From Nocardiopsis alborubida (lineage in GTDB: Bacteria; Actinomycetota; Actinomycetes; Streptosporangiales; Streptosporangiaceae), in contig NZ_JAAXPG010000025.1 of NCBI RefSeq assembly GCF_012396365.1, positions 1 to 64,000 of the forward strand: a stretch of 64,000 nt of DNA, read 5' to 3'. Every line of letters starts with the position of its first letter. Within the stretch, counting starts at the first letter, position 1. The notes under the pieces were generated by a model. The model was not told the DNA's origin and did no database searches. It saw only the letters and a program-made list of their open reading frames with translations. Below are positions 1-7,812 of the stretch, one piece after another. A program made the translations under genes and the position numbers.

Positions 1-63
1 GCGCACCGCCTCGCGTCGCTGGCGTTCTGCGGCGGTCAGCCCGCCGCCGGTGGAATACCTCAT
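1..63 (-). CDS. IS630-like transposase, N-terminal fragment cut by window edge
   Basis: Reading the complement from an ATG at position 63 gives 21 codons open to the window edge, beginning MRYSTGGGLTAAERQRR. This opening (MRY-x2-GGGLTAAxxxRR) is typical of actinobacterial IS630-family transposases, whose N-terminus is a winged helix that binds the element ends. A GAAGG ribosome site lies just upstream of the ATG. Only the start is visible, so the catalytic DDE part, completeness and element length cannot be judged. The 219 bases up to the next gene probably include the outer end of the element, but I could not identify a terminal inverted repeat. Confidence 0.55.
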   Translation of the reverse strand, partial: MRYSTGGGLTAAERQRREAVR

Positions 64-282
64 ACCTTCGGGATACTCCGGCGGGGCTGCTTGTCAAGAA
101 CGGTAACCCCACAAATTAAAGTTCAGTAATGCCAGCCGTCATTCCAAGTGCGCGTTTTCGGACACCTTTTGAGCCCGCCCTAATTGCAGCCTTTCAATCA
201 AGGGCGACCCCGAGAGAGAAAGGCTTATAATTTCGGCTGTGAATAGTGGAGAAATGGTGGGCGCCGGCCTATAATAAGAAGT

Positions 283-1584
283 ATGGAGATGATGATCGCA
301 GCGCCCGAGGCGGCCCCCGGGGAATGTTCCCCGGCCGTGGCCGCGCTGGCCGGTGCGCGCGAGATCATCCACCAGGCGTTGAACACCGAGGTCCCGCCCG
401 GGGCCGACGAGGCCGCCGCGGAGGAGATCGCGGCGCTGTGGGCCCAGGTGGAGAAGATCCGCTACCAGGCGCTGGCGCGGATGGCGCGTTTGTACGCGCG
501 CGGTGAGGTGGCCCGCTACAGCGGCTACTCCACGCTGGACAAGTGGATCACCCACCGCTGTAAGGTCCCCACCGCTCAGGCCAAGGATTTGGCCCGTTTG
601 GCCCAGCATGTGCACGAGGAGACCCTGCCCGCCACTGCCCAAGCAGTAGCTGAGGGCAGGGTGGTGTTGGGTGAGGCGGTGGCGATCGCCAAGGTCACCG
701 ACAAAGCCGTCCAGACCCGCGATGAACAGCATTTCTCCGATGAGGGGGAGTATCGGCAGGGGTTTGAGTCGGCTCTGGTGGCCGCGAAGACGGAGCGGCC
801 CGCGTTGTCGGTGAACCAGCTCCAGTCGGTGGCCCGTCAGGTCGCCTACCGTTTGGACCCCCGCCGCCTGGACCGCGACCACGAGGCCGCTCACGCCGCC
901 CGCGGACTCACGCTCCATGACACCTTCCAGGGCAGCTACCAACTCCAATCTTGGGGCGGGTCTGGGGATGCGTTGGTCGTGCGCGCGGCCATCGACACCT
1001 TCTCCACCCCACCCGGAGAGGGCGAGGAACGGTCCCGGTCCCAGCGTGAGCATGACGCGCTCATCGCCGCGCTGCGTTTTGCCACCACCCACACTGGGTG
1101 TGACAACGCTCCGGCTCCGTTGGCGCAGATCCGCATCGTGGTGCCCGTGCAGACCTACCTGGACGCCGAAGGCCAGGAGGTTCCGGCGTTGGACGAGAAC
1201 GGTCGGGTGGTTCCGGCCGGTGTGGTGCACGAGTTGGCCGCCGATTCTGAGGTGGTGCGGATGCTCACCGCCCCGCCCACCGGGCAGGTGCTGGATGTGG
1301 GCCACAGTCGCCGCCTGGCCTCAGCCCGGCAACGCACGGCCGCGTTCCACGGGCACAGCACCTGCGCCCACCCGCAAGGGTGCGAAGTACCGGTCGCCCT
1401 GTGCCAGGCCGACCACGTGCGGTCGTTCTCCCGAGGCGGGCGCACGGTGGTCGCCAACCTGCAACCGTTGTGCGGGCCGCATAACCGGGCCAAGTACCAA
1501 CGCGAACTGCGCACACACCAGCAGCGGGGGCGAGGGCGACACCATCCGCCCGGCAGGGATCCGGATCCACCGCCCCGGGAATGA
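283..1584 (+). CDS. 13E12-type (DUF222) HNH endonuclease-domain protein
   Basis: This 433-residue protein has the two-part layout of the actinobacterial 13E12 repeat family. An alpha-helical DUF222 region covers about residues 20-300. A C-terminal HNH nuclease fold follows, with Asp377-His378, Asn392 and His400-Asn401 as the HNH residues and Cys361, Cys367 and Cys397 placed to bind a structural zinc. Family members are multi-copy genes that behave like repetitive elements, and a nuclease role is expected but rarely shown. The gene sits between an IS630-like transposase fragment and a 146-bp tandem repeat array, which suits a mobile or repetitive neighbourhood. The ATG at 283 is preceded by only a weak ribosome site; the next in-frame start is also close, so the exact N-terminus is uncertain. 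Confidence 0.85.
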   Translation: MEMMIAAPEAAPGECSPAVAALAGAREIIHQALNTEVPPGADEAAAEEIAALWAQVEKIRYQALARMARLYARGEVARYSGYSTLDKWITHRCKVPTAQAKDLARLAQHVHEETLPATAQAVAEGRVVLGEAVAIAKVTDKAVQTRDEQHFSDEGEYRQGFESALVAAKTERPALSVNQLQSVARQVAYRLDPRRLDRDHEAAHAARGLTLHDTFQGSYQLQSWGGSGDALVVRAAIDTFSTPPGEGEERSRSQREHDALIAALRFATTHTGCDNAPAPLAQIRIVVPVQTYLDAEGQEVPALDENGRVVPAGVVHELAADSEVVRMLTAPPTGQVLDVGHSRRLASARQRTAAFHGHSTCAHPQGCEVPVALCQADHVRSFSRGGRTVVANLQPLCGPHNRAKYQRELRTHQQRGRGRHHPPGRDPDPPPRE

Positions 1585-1724
1585 CCCCCGGGTCGTGCCG
1601 AGCCCCGGCTTGCCCGCACCCGACAAACGGCCCGGGCCCCGCGCCTACCGTCGTCGCTGCCACCGTCGCCCGCCCCCGCCCCGGGGGCCGGTACCGCTGC
1701 CCAAGGCCCGCCAGGCCCTCGGCC

Positions 1725-2134
1725 TTTGGTGCCGACGCAGCAAAGCCCCACCACGCGCGAACAGCAAGCGTTGATCGCCCTCCCGAGCCACTTCGCGGCA
1801 GCTGACGCCGCTACCTCCGGCCACCATCAGCGGGTGGGGCGTTGAACGGCGCCCCCGGACACCCGCTGCCTTCGCTGCCACCGCAGCAAAGCCCCACCAC
1901 GCGCGAACACCAACCGTTGATCACCCTCCCGCACCACTACGCGGCAGCTGACGCCGCCACCACCGACCACCACCCGCAACCAGGGCGTTGAACGGCACCC
2001 CCAGACACCCGCCGCCTTTGGTGCCAACGCAGCAAAGCCCCACCACGCGCGAACACCAACCGTTGATCACCCTCCCGCACCACTACGCGGCAGCTGGTGC
2101 CACCGCCGGAGCGAGCAACCACGCGCGAACGGCA
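1725..2134. repeat. 146-bp tandem repeat array, three copies plus a partial fourth
   Basis: The word GCAGCAAAGCCCCACCACGC occurs at 1737, 1883 and 2029, exactly 146 bases apart. Copies two and three are nearly identical over most of the unit, including the GTTGATCACCCTCCCGCACC segment. A fourth, shortened match to the CCACGCGCGAAC core occurs near 2117. Frames through it are Pro/Arg/Thr-rich without a recognisable protein. It directly follows the 13E12-type gene, a family known to be associated with repetitive DNA. Confidence 0.85.
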
Positions 2135-2175
2135 AGCGTTGACCGCTTGCCTCGCGTACCCCGCTTCCCCGAACA

Positions 2176-2213
2176 GGTGCGGCGGGGAGCCCCGAAGAAC
2201 TCCCCGCCGCACC
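2176..2213. terminator. Hairpin terminator, 13-bp stem
   Basis: GGTGCGGCGGGGA (2176-2188) pairs perfectly with TCCCCGCCGCACC (2201-2213) around a 12-base loop. It lies about 135 bases past the stop of the transketolase operon arriving on the minus strand, and also closes the repeat-array side, so it could act in both directions. There is no T-tract, as is usual in this GC range. Confidence 0.6.
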
Positions 2214-2349
2214 TTCACGGACCCCGGCTCTCTTCGCCGACCGACGGAACCAACCTCGTCACGTCATCTCGTGCCTCGTCCCGCCCCGACCCAGCTCGAC
2301 TCCGACCCGGACAGACCTGCCCCGGCCCGGTCCGGCCCGATCCGGTCCG

Positions 2350-3384
2350 TCACAACGAGGCGCGCACCCTCTCCACGATCCGGGGCACGGACACGCCGTA
2401 GCGGTCATAGAGGGTGGGCAGCGCCCCCGCGTCCAGGAACTCGTCCGGCAGCCCGATGTGCTCCACCCGCCGGGCCACCCCCACCCCGTGCTGGACCAGC
2501 GCCGAGGCCACCGACTCGAACAACCCGCCCACGACCGAGTGGTTCTCCAGCACGAACACCTTGCGGTCCCGCCCCACCTGCTCCAGGACCGCGTCCACGT
2601 CCAGCGGCTTGATGGTGGGCACGTGCAGGACCGCGACGCCGATCCGGTCGGCCTCCAGCTCCGCGGCGGCACGCAGCGCGCGCTCGGTCATCATCCCCGA
2701 GGAGACGAACAGGACGTCGTCGCCGCCGCGCAGGAGCGCGGCCTTGCCCAGCCGGAACTCGTAGTCGTACTCGTCCAGCACCGTGGGCACCGCGCCGCGC
2801 AGGATGCGGGTGTAGGTCGGCCCCTCGTGCGCGATCAGCTGGGGAACCGCCTGCTCGATGTCCACCGAGTCGCACGGATCCACGATCACCATCCCGGGGA
2901 TGCCCCGCAGTAGGGCGACGTCCTCAGTGGCCTGGTGGCTGGGTCCGTAGCCGGTGGTCAGGCCGGGCAGCGCCGCGACGACGTTGACGTTCAGGCGCGG
3001 CTCGGCGATGTCCAGGCACAGGAAGTCGTAGGCGCGGCGGGTGGCGAAGACCGAGTAGGTGGAGGCGAAGGGCACGAAGCCCTCCATCGCCAACCCGGCG
3101 GCGGCGCCCATCATCACCTGCTCGGCCATGCCCATCTGGTGGAAGCGGTCGGGCATGGCGTCGCGGAAGACGTGCATGTCGGTGTACTTGGCCAGGTCCG
3201 CCGACAACCCCACGACGCGCTCGTCCTCGCGCGCGGCACGCACCAGCGCGTGCCCCAGGGGCGCCTGCACGGTGCGCGCGCCCTCCTCGGCGATCGAGGC
3301 GATCATGGCGTCCGACGTCAGCTTTCTACCACTGCCACTACCGATGCTGGTGGTGCTGCCGGTTCTGGTGCTGGCGGTGCTCAT
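2350..3384 (-). CDS. Transketolase, C-terminal subunit (PYR and C-terminal domains)
   Basis: This 344-residue protein corresponds to the second half of a classical transketolase: the pyrimidine-binding domain (about residues 20-190), with the conserved GAAAGLAMEG and TGYGPSHQATED segments, followed by the C-terminal domain. With the preceding gene it forms a split, TPP-dependent transketolase that transfers two-carbon ketol units between sugar phosphates. The ATG at 3384 overlaps the stop of the N-terminal subunit by four bases (ATGA), so the halves are translationally coupled. The first 25 residues are Ser/Thr/Gly-rich and unconserved. It is the last gene of the GntR-headed operon. Split transketolases outside the pentose-phosphate locus often serve dedicated sugar-acid or branched-sugar pathways; the substrate here is unknown. 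Confidence 0.9.
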   Translation of the reverse strand: MSTASTRTGSTTSIGSGSGRKLTSDAMIASIAEEGARTVQAPLGHALVRAAREDERVVGLSADLAKYTDMHVFRDAMPDRFHQMGMAEQVMMGAAAGLAMEGFVPFASTYSVFATRRAYDFLCLDIAEPRLNVNVVAALPGLTTGYGPSHQATEDVALLRGIPGMVIVDPCDSVDIEQAVPQLIAHEGPTYTRILRGAVPTVLDEYDYEFRLGKAALLRGGDDVLFVSSGMMTERALRAAAELEADRIGVAVLHVPTIKPLDVDAVLEQVGRDRKVFVLENHSVVGGLFESVASALVQHGVGVARRVEHIGLPDEFLDAGALPTLYDRYGVSVPRIVERVRASL

Positions 3385-4256
3385 GCCGTGTACCCCTCGT
3401 ATCCCTGGCGCAGCTGCTCGCGCGCGGTCTGCCACTCGTCCTCGGCCACCCGCATGAAGTGCAGCTTCTCCCTGCTCTCCAGCATCGGCACCCCCGCACC
3501 GATCCTGGTGTCGCACACCAGCGCGGTGGGCGAGCCTCGGTGCGCCCGCAGCTCGTCCAGGGCCGCGGCGACGGCGGCCACGTCGTTGCCGTCCACCCGC
3601 AGGGTGCGCCATCCGCTGACGCGCAGCTTCTCGTCGGCGGGCTCGGTGCCCATGACCTCCTGGGCGGGCCCGTCGGCCACCTGGCGGTTCATGTCCACGA
3701 TCGCGGTGACGTTGTCCAGGCGGTGGTGGGCGGCGGCCTGCACCGCCTCCCACGTGGAGCCCTCGCTCAGCTCACCGTCGGAGAGCAGGTTGTACACGCG
3801 GGCGGGGTTGCCCTTGCGGCGCAGCCCCAGCCCGACGCCCACCGCGATCCCCAGCCCGTGGCCCAGGGAGCCGCCGGAGATCTCCATCCCCGGCGTGTAG
3901 GTCGCCATGCCCGACATCGGCAGACGCGAGTCGTCGGTGGCGTAGGTGGTCAGCTCCTCCTCGGGGATGATCCCCGCCTCGGCCAGGGCGGCGTACAGGG
4001 CGATGGCGTAGTGACCGATGCTGAGCAGGCAGCGGTCGCGCCCCTCCCAGTCCGGCTCGTCGGGCCGCAGCCGCAGGTGGTCGGCGTACAGGGCGGCGAG
4101 CACGTCGGCGAACCCGAGGGCCTGGCCGATGTAGCCCTGCCCCTGGACCTGGGCCTGGGTGAGGGCGTTGAGCCGGATGCGGTAGGCGGCGGCGCGCAGC
4201 CGCTCCAGCCTGGCGGTGTCGACGCCGCCTCCGGGTCTGGTGGCGGTCTGGTTCAT
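3381..4256 (-). CDS. Transketolase, N-terminal (TPP-binding) subunit
   Basis: The 291-residue product matches the first domain of transketolase. It carries the thiamine-diphosphate/metal motif as SDGELSEG followed about 20 residues later by the metal-binding Asn in IVDMNRQ; the usual GDG is SDG here. QGQGYIGQ and the SGGSLGHGLGIAVG segment are further family signatures. I chose the ATG at 4256 because GAGGAAGG lies just upstream; an in-frame start further up has no ribosome site. Its stop overlaps the C-subunit start. It lies 68 bases below the GntP-type permease gene on the same strand and is inferred to be co-transcribed with it. Confidence 0.9.
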   Translation of the reverse strand: MNQTATRPGGGVDTARLERLRAAAYRIRLNALTQAQVQGQGYIGQALGFADVLAALYADHLRLRPDEPDWEGRDRCLLSIGHYAIALYAALAEAGIIPEEELTTYATDDSRLPMSGMATYTPGMEISGGSLGHGLGIAVGVGLGLRRKGNPARVYNLLSDGELSEGSTWEAVQAAAHHRLDNVTAIVDMNRQVADGPAQEVMGTEPADEKLRVSGWRTLRVDGNDVAAVAAALDELRAHRGSPTALVCDTRIGAGVPMLESREKLHFMRVAEDEWQTAREQLRQGYEGYTA

Positions 4257-4324
4257 GCGGACCTTCCTCGGTGTGCGAAGGGTGTGGTTCGGGGGGTGGC
4301 GCGTCCCGTTCCGGGACGCGGGGT

Positions 4325-5788
4325 TCAGACCAGGGCCCATGTCAGGCCGACGAGGGCGAACCCGCTCGTGCCCAGGGCCGTGACGAGCACGCTCCAGGTG
4401 CGCAGCGCGTCGCGCACCGACAGGCCCAGGTAGCGCGAGACGATCCAGAAGCCCGAGTCGTTGACGTGGGACAGGCAGATGGCGCCGCAGCCGATGGCGA
4501 GGTTGACCAGGGCGATCTCCAGGCCGGTGTACCCGCCCGAGGAGATGGCCTCGGCCAGGAGCCCGGAGGTGGTCAGGGCCGAGACGGTGGCCGAGCCCTG
4601 GGCCGCCCGCAGCAGTGCGGCCAGGCAGAACGCCAGGAGCAACAGGGGCAGTCCCAGGCCGAGCATGCTCTCGGAGAGCACCTCGCCGATGCCGCTGGCG
4701 GTGAGCACCCCGGCGAACGCGCCGCCCGCGCCGGTCACGAACACGACCACCGCCGCCGGGGCGAGCGCGGCGTCCATGACCGAGCCGACCGAGCGCATCG
4801 ACCAGCCTCGGCGCACGCCCAGCAGGTACAGGGCGAGCAGGCAGCCGGTGAGCAGCGCGAACGGCGGGGCCCCGACCATGGTCAGGAGGCGCAGGGACGC
4901 GGACCCCTCCTCCAGGAACAGCCCGGCGACGGTCTGGAGACCGATCATGAGGATGGGGACGGCGATGACCGTGATCACCGCGGCGGCGCCGGGCGGGCGC
5001 TGCGGCTCCACCCGGGGGCGGGCGGAGACCTTGGTCGCGCCGGAGGACCCGGTGCCGTCGGCGCCGCCGGAGGGCTCCGTGTCGCCCGAGGAACCCGCAC
5101 CGCCCGTGCCGCCGGTTCCGGGCTCACCGGTGCCGTGCTCGTACAGTTCGGCGGTGGAGGGCAGCATGGCGTACGCGCGCCGGTTGAGCAGCTTCGCCGT
5201 GTAGTGGGCGACCACGCCCACCGGGAGGATGAGCGCGGCGCCCAGGAGGGTCACCAGGCCCATGTCGGCCCCGGTGAGCACGGAGCTGCCGACGATGCCG
5301 GGGTGGGGCGGCAGCACCACGTGGACGAAGAGCATCAGCCCGGCGATGGGCAGGCCGATGCGCATGGGCGAGGACAGGCGGGCCGCCCGCGAGAAGGCGT
5401 AGATGATCGGGACCAGGACGATGAAGGCGACGTCGAAGAAGATCGGCACCGCGATCACCGAGGAGGCGATCAGCAGCGCCACGCCCACCCTGGCCGGGCC
5501 GAGCAGCGCGCTGAAGCGCTCCGAGAGCGCGTCCGCTCCGCCGGAGTGCTCGACGATGGCGCCGAGCATCGCGCCCAGCCCCACCAGCAGGGCCACGTTG
5601 CCCAGGGTGCCGCCCAGCCCCTCCACGATGGTGGGCACCACGTCCTCGAAGGGCATGCCCGTGGCCAGGGCGGTGCCGACGCTGACCAGCAGGAGCGCGA
5701 CGAAGGCGGGGACGTTGAAGCGGATGATGAGGACGAGTAGCGCGCCGATCGCCCCCAGGGCGATCAGTGCGAGTACGAGGGCGTCCAT
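4325..5788 (-). CDS. GntP-family gluconate-type proton symporter
   Basis: This 487-residue protein is strongly hydrophobic with about 12-14 predicted membrane segments in two halves. The first half runs to about residue 200 and the second from about 260, and it matches the GntP family of proton-coupled sugar-acid permeases (gluconate, gluconate-like C4-C6 acids). Conserved GntP features visible are the VPPHPGIVGS segment and LSHVNDSGFW near the C-terminus. Between the halves it has an unusual Gly/Thr/Ser-rich hydrophilic loop of about 55 residues, which is a local addition. Operon partners (hydroxyacid dehydrogenase, split transketolase, GntR regulator) suggest that it imports the acid those enzymes use. 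Confidence 0.88.
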   Translation of the reverse strand: MDALVLALIALGAIGALLVLIIRFNVPAFVALLLVSVGTALATGMPFEDVVPTIVEGLGGTLGNVALLVGLGAMLGAIVEHSGGADALSERFSALLGPARVGVALLIASSVIAVPIFFDVAFIVLVPIIYAFSRAARLSSPMRIGLPIAGLMLFVHVVLPPHPGIVGSSVLTGADMGLVTLLGAALILPVGVVAHYTAKLLNRRAYAMLPSTAELYEHGTGEPGTGGTGGAGSSGDTEPSGGADGTGSSGATKVSARPRVEPQRPPGAAAVITVIAVPILMIGLQTVAGLFLEEGSASLRLLTMVGAPPFALLTGCLLALYLLGVRRGWSMRSVGSVMDAALAPAAVVVFVTGAGGAFAGVLTASGIGEVLSESMLGLGLPLLLLAFCLAALLRAAQGSATVSALTTSGLLAEAISSGGYTGLEIALVNLAIGCGAICLSHVNDSGFWIVSRYLGLSVRDALRTWSVLVTALGTSGFALVGLTWALV

Positions 5789-5934
5789 GCTCGGGTTCTC
5801 TCTGTCGTGGCGGCGCGGGTTCCAGCACACCTGGCCCGAAGGCGTGTTCCGGGCATGGTGAGCGGACCGTCGGCGCCGCGAGGGGACGGGGGGTGGTGAG
5901 GGGAAGGGCACGGACCCGGCGGGGTCCGGCGGGG

Positions 5935-6831
5935 TCAGTCCCGGTAGATCCGGATGACCTGGGAGTCGTCGTGGTCGATCAGACCGGCCTCGGCGGCCCT
6001 GGTGTAGGCGTCGCGGGCGGCCAGGAGGAGTGGGGCGGAGAACCCGGCCTCCTCGGCGGTGTCGGCGACCAGCCCGGAGTCCTTGACGAAGATGCCGATG
6101 GTGCTGGTGATCTCGTCGGGTCCGTCCGGCAGCATGCGCGGGCCGCGGTCGCCGAGCATCCAGGAGCCCCCGGCGCCGCCGCCGACGGCCTCCAGCACGT
6201 CGGCGGGGTCGAGTCCGAGGCGTTCGGCCAGGGCCAGGGACTCGGCCGCGGCCGCGATGTGCACCGAGCACAGGAGCTGGTTGACGACCTTGTAGGACTG
6301 TCCGCGCCCGGCCTGGTCGCCGCAGTCGCGCACCGTGCCCATCGCCTCCAGCACGGGCCTGCACCGTTCGAGGGCACCGGGGTCGCCGGAGGCGAACAGG
6401 GTCAGGGCAGCGCGACGGGCCCCGGCCACGCCTCCGGTGACCGGCACGTCCAGCAGCCGCACCCCGCGCTCGCGGGCGCGGTCGGCGACCTCGCGCACGG
6501 GGCCGGGTCCGACGGTGCTCATGACCACGAGCACCGAGTCGGCGCGCATGGCCTCCAGGACGCCGCCCGGGGCGGTGACCGCGGCGCGCAGCTGGTCGGG
6601 GGTGGCGACCATGACGATGACGACGTCGGACTCACCGGCGCCCGCGGTGTCGGGCTGGGTGCGCAGGCCCTGGAGCCGGGCCTCCTCGCGGCGGTGCGGC
6701 GAGGGGTCCACGCCGACCACGGTGTGCCCGGCCGCGGCGACCTGGAGGGCCATGGGCAGGCCGATGGCGCCGACGCCGACGAACATCACGGCCGTTTTCG
6801 GGCATGGCTGCGGAACTGGTGTGGTGTCCAT
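5935..6831 (-). CDS. NAD(P)-dependent beta-hydroxyacid dehydrogenase
   Basis: This 298-residue enzyme belongs to the 3-hydroxyisobutyrate/tartronate-semialdehyde/threonate dehydrogenase superfamily. It starts its Rossmann fold with GVGAIGLP (about residues 18-25), has the substrate-binding DVPVTGGVAGA segment, and carries the catalytic lysine in SYKVVNQL. It should oxidise or reduce a short hydroxy acid at its 2- or 3-hydroxyl with NAD(P). I chose the ATG at 6831 because GAGAAGGAAG precedes it. The gene lies 50 bases after the GntR regulator and ahead of the permease, so a role in degrading the imported sugar acid is likely. Sequence alone does not separate threonate/erythronate dehydrogenase from tartronate semialdehyde reductase. 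Confidence 0.88.
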   Translation of the reverse strand: MDTTPVPQPCPKTAVMFVGVGAIGLPMALQVAAAGHTVVGVDPSPHRREEARLQGLRTQPDTAGAGESDVVIVMVATPDQLRAAVTAPGGVLEAMRADSVLVVMSTVGPGPVREVADRARERGVRLLDVPVTGGVAGARRAALTLFASGDPGALERCRPVLEAMGTVRDCGDQAGRGQSYKVVNQLLCSVHIAAAAESLALAERLGLDPADVLEAVGGGAGGSWMLGDRGPRMLPDGPDEITSTIGIFVKDSGLVADTAEEAGFSAPLLLAARDAYTRAAEAGLIDHDDSQVIRIYRD

Positions 6832-6881
6832 GTGTCTTCCTTCTCCCCCGCGGGGGGTGTTTCGGGCCGGTCGGTGTCCGG

Positions 6882-7604
6882 CTAGCGCCCGTCGGCGGGC
6901 GCGGTGCCCTCGGTGATGCGGCGCCACAGGGTGAAGTGCTCCACCATCGCGGCCGCGGCGGCGCTGCGGTCGTGCGCCTCGACGGCGTCGACGATGGGCG
7001 TGTGGACGGTGTCCGTCCTGCGGGGCTCCGCGGTGTCGCCCTCGGCGGCGCGGGCCTCGATGTCCAGGGCCAGGGCACGCTTGTGGGCGAGGACGTCCTT
7101 GAGCGCCAGGCTCATGCCGTCGACGAAGAACTCGATCACCGGGTTGTCGGCGATCTGGAACAGCTTCTTGTGGAAGGCGTAGTCGGCCTCGTGCCCGGCC
7201 TCGGCGTCACCCGCGGCGGTGGCCCGGACCATGTCCTCGACGTGGCCGCGCAGCGCGCGCACGTCCTCCTCGTCGGCCCGGTCGGCGGCCTCCTGGACCA
7301 CGGCGACCTCCATCATCTCCCGTGCGCGTTCGACGCTGGCGTCGTCGATGTGGCCGAACTTGGACATGAGGCCGAACAGGAACTGGACGAAGGAGGCGTC
7401 GGGCTTGGTGAAGAACGTCCCCGCACCCTGGGTGCGGCGCACCATGCCGAGCATCTCCAGGCTGCCGAGGTTCTCCCGGACCGTGGCCCGGCTCGTGCCC
7501 AGCCGCTCGGCCAGCTCCCGCTCCGTCATCAGGCGCGACTCGGTACCGGCGGCCTTGGCCTCCGGCGCCAGCGCCTCGACCAGGGCGTCGAAGTTCGTGT
7601 CCAC
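6882..7604 (-). CDS. GntR-family (FadR subfamily) transcriptional regulator
   Basis: The 240-residue protein has an N-terminal winged helix-turn-helix (RLMTERELAERLGTSRATVR, about residues 22-42) and an all-helical FCD ligand domain with conserved Asp and His residues (for example in HEADYAFHKKLF) that usually bind a metal and a small organic acid. I chose the GTG at 7604 because a perfect AGGAGG lies seven bases upstream. It heads an operon with hydroxyacid dehydrogenase, permease and split transketolase. Two matching palindromes in its upstream region imply that it represses its own operon until an acid inducer binds. Confidence 0.92.
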   Translation of the reverse strand: MDTNFDALVEALAPEAKAAGTESRLMTERELAERLGTSRATVRENLGSLEMLGMVRRTQGAGTFFTKPDASFVQFLFGLMSKFGHIDDASVERAREMMEVAVVQEAADRADEEDVRALRGHVEDMVRATAAGDAEAGHEADYAFHKKLFQIADNPVIEFFVDGMSLALKDVLAHKRALALDIEARAAEGDTAEPRRTDTVHTPIVDAVEAHDRSAAAAAMVEHFTLWRRITEGTAPADGR

Positions 7605-7615
7605 TGCACCTCCTG

Positions 7616-7630
7616 ATTGGCCTGACCAAT
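7616..7630. promoter_or_regulatory. GntR operator O1
   Basis: ATTGGCCTGACCAAT is a palindrome with 5-base arms and a 5-base spacer, lying just upstream of the regulator's ribosome site. The TTGG(N5)CCAA form suits FadR-type GntR proteins. Binding here would block the promoter or early transcript of the operon. Confidence 0.75.
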
Positions 7631-7670
7631 GTGGGAGAGCGTACAAGTCGCAGGTCGCGGGCGTCAATGG

Positions 7671-7685
7671 ATTGGTAAGGCCAAT
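7671..7685. promoter_or_regulatory. GntR operator O2
   Basis: ATTGGTAAGGCCAAT has the same arms and spacer length as O1, with centres 55 bases apart, about five helical turns. The pair probably flanks or overlaps the operon promoter. Confidence 0.75.
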
Positions 7686-7727
7686 ATTTCCGCCGTGTGA
7701 AGGGCCGGTTCCGGCGCGGCGCACGGC

Positions 7728-7770
7728 GCGGTGGACGGCCCCGCGCCACCTCCGCGGGACCGTCCACCGC
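7728..7770 (-). terminator. Hairpin terminator after the hydantoinase operon
   Basis: GCGGTGGACGG (7728-7738) pairs with CCGTCCACCGC (7760-7770), with further inner pairing around the loop. It sits 42 bases past the stop of the minus-strand permease and before the GntR promoter, so it probably separates the two operons. Confidence 0.65.
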
Positions 7771-7812
7771 ACCTTCACGGGCCCGGCTCACGCCTGTTGG
7801 GCCCTGCACGCG

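Noticed and set aside
139..1305. 388-codon minus-strand frame over the HNH gene
   Set aside because: Lies opposite the clear DUF222/HNH protein and has His/Gly/Arg-rich shadow composition.
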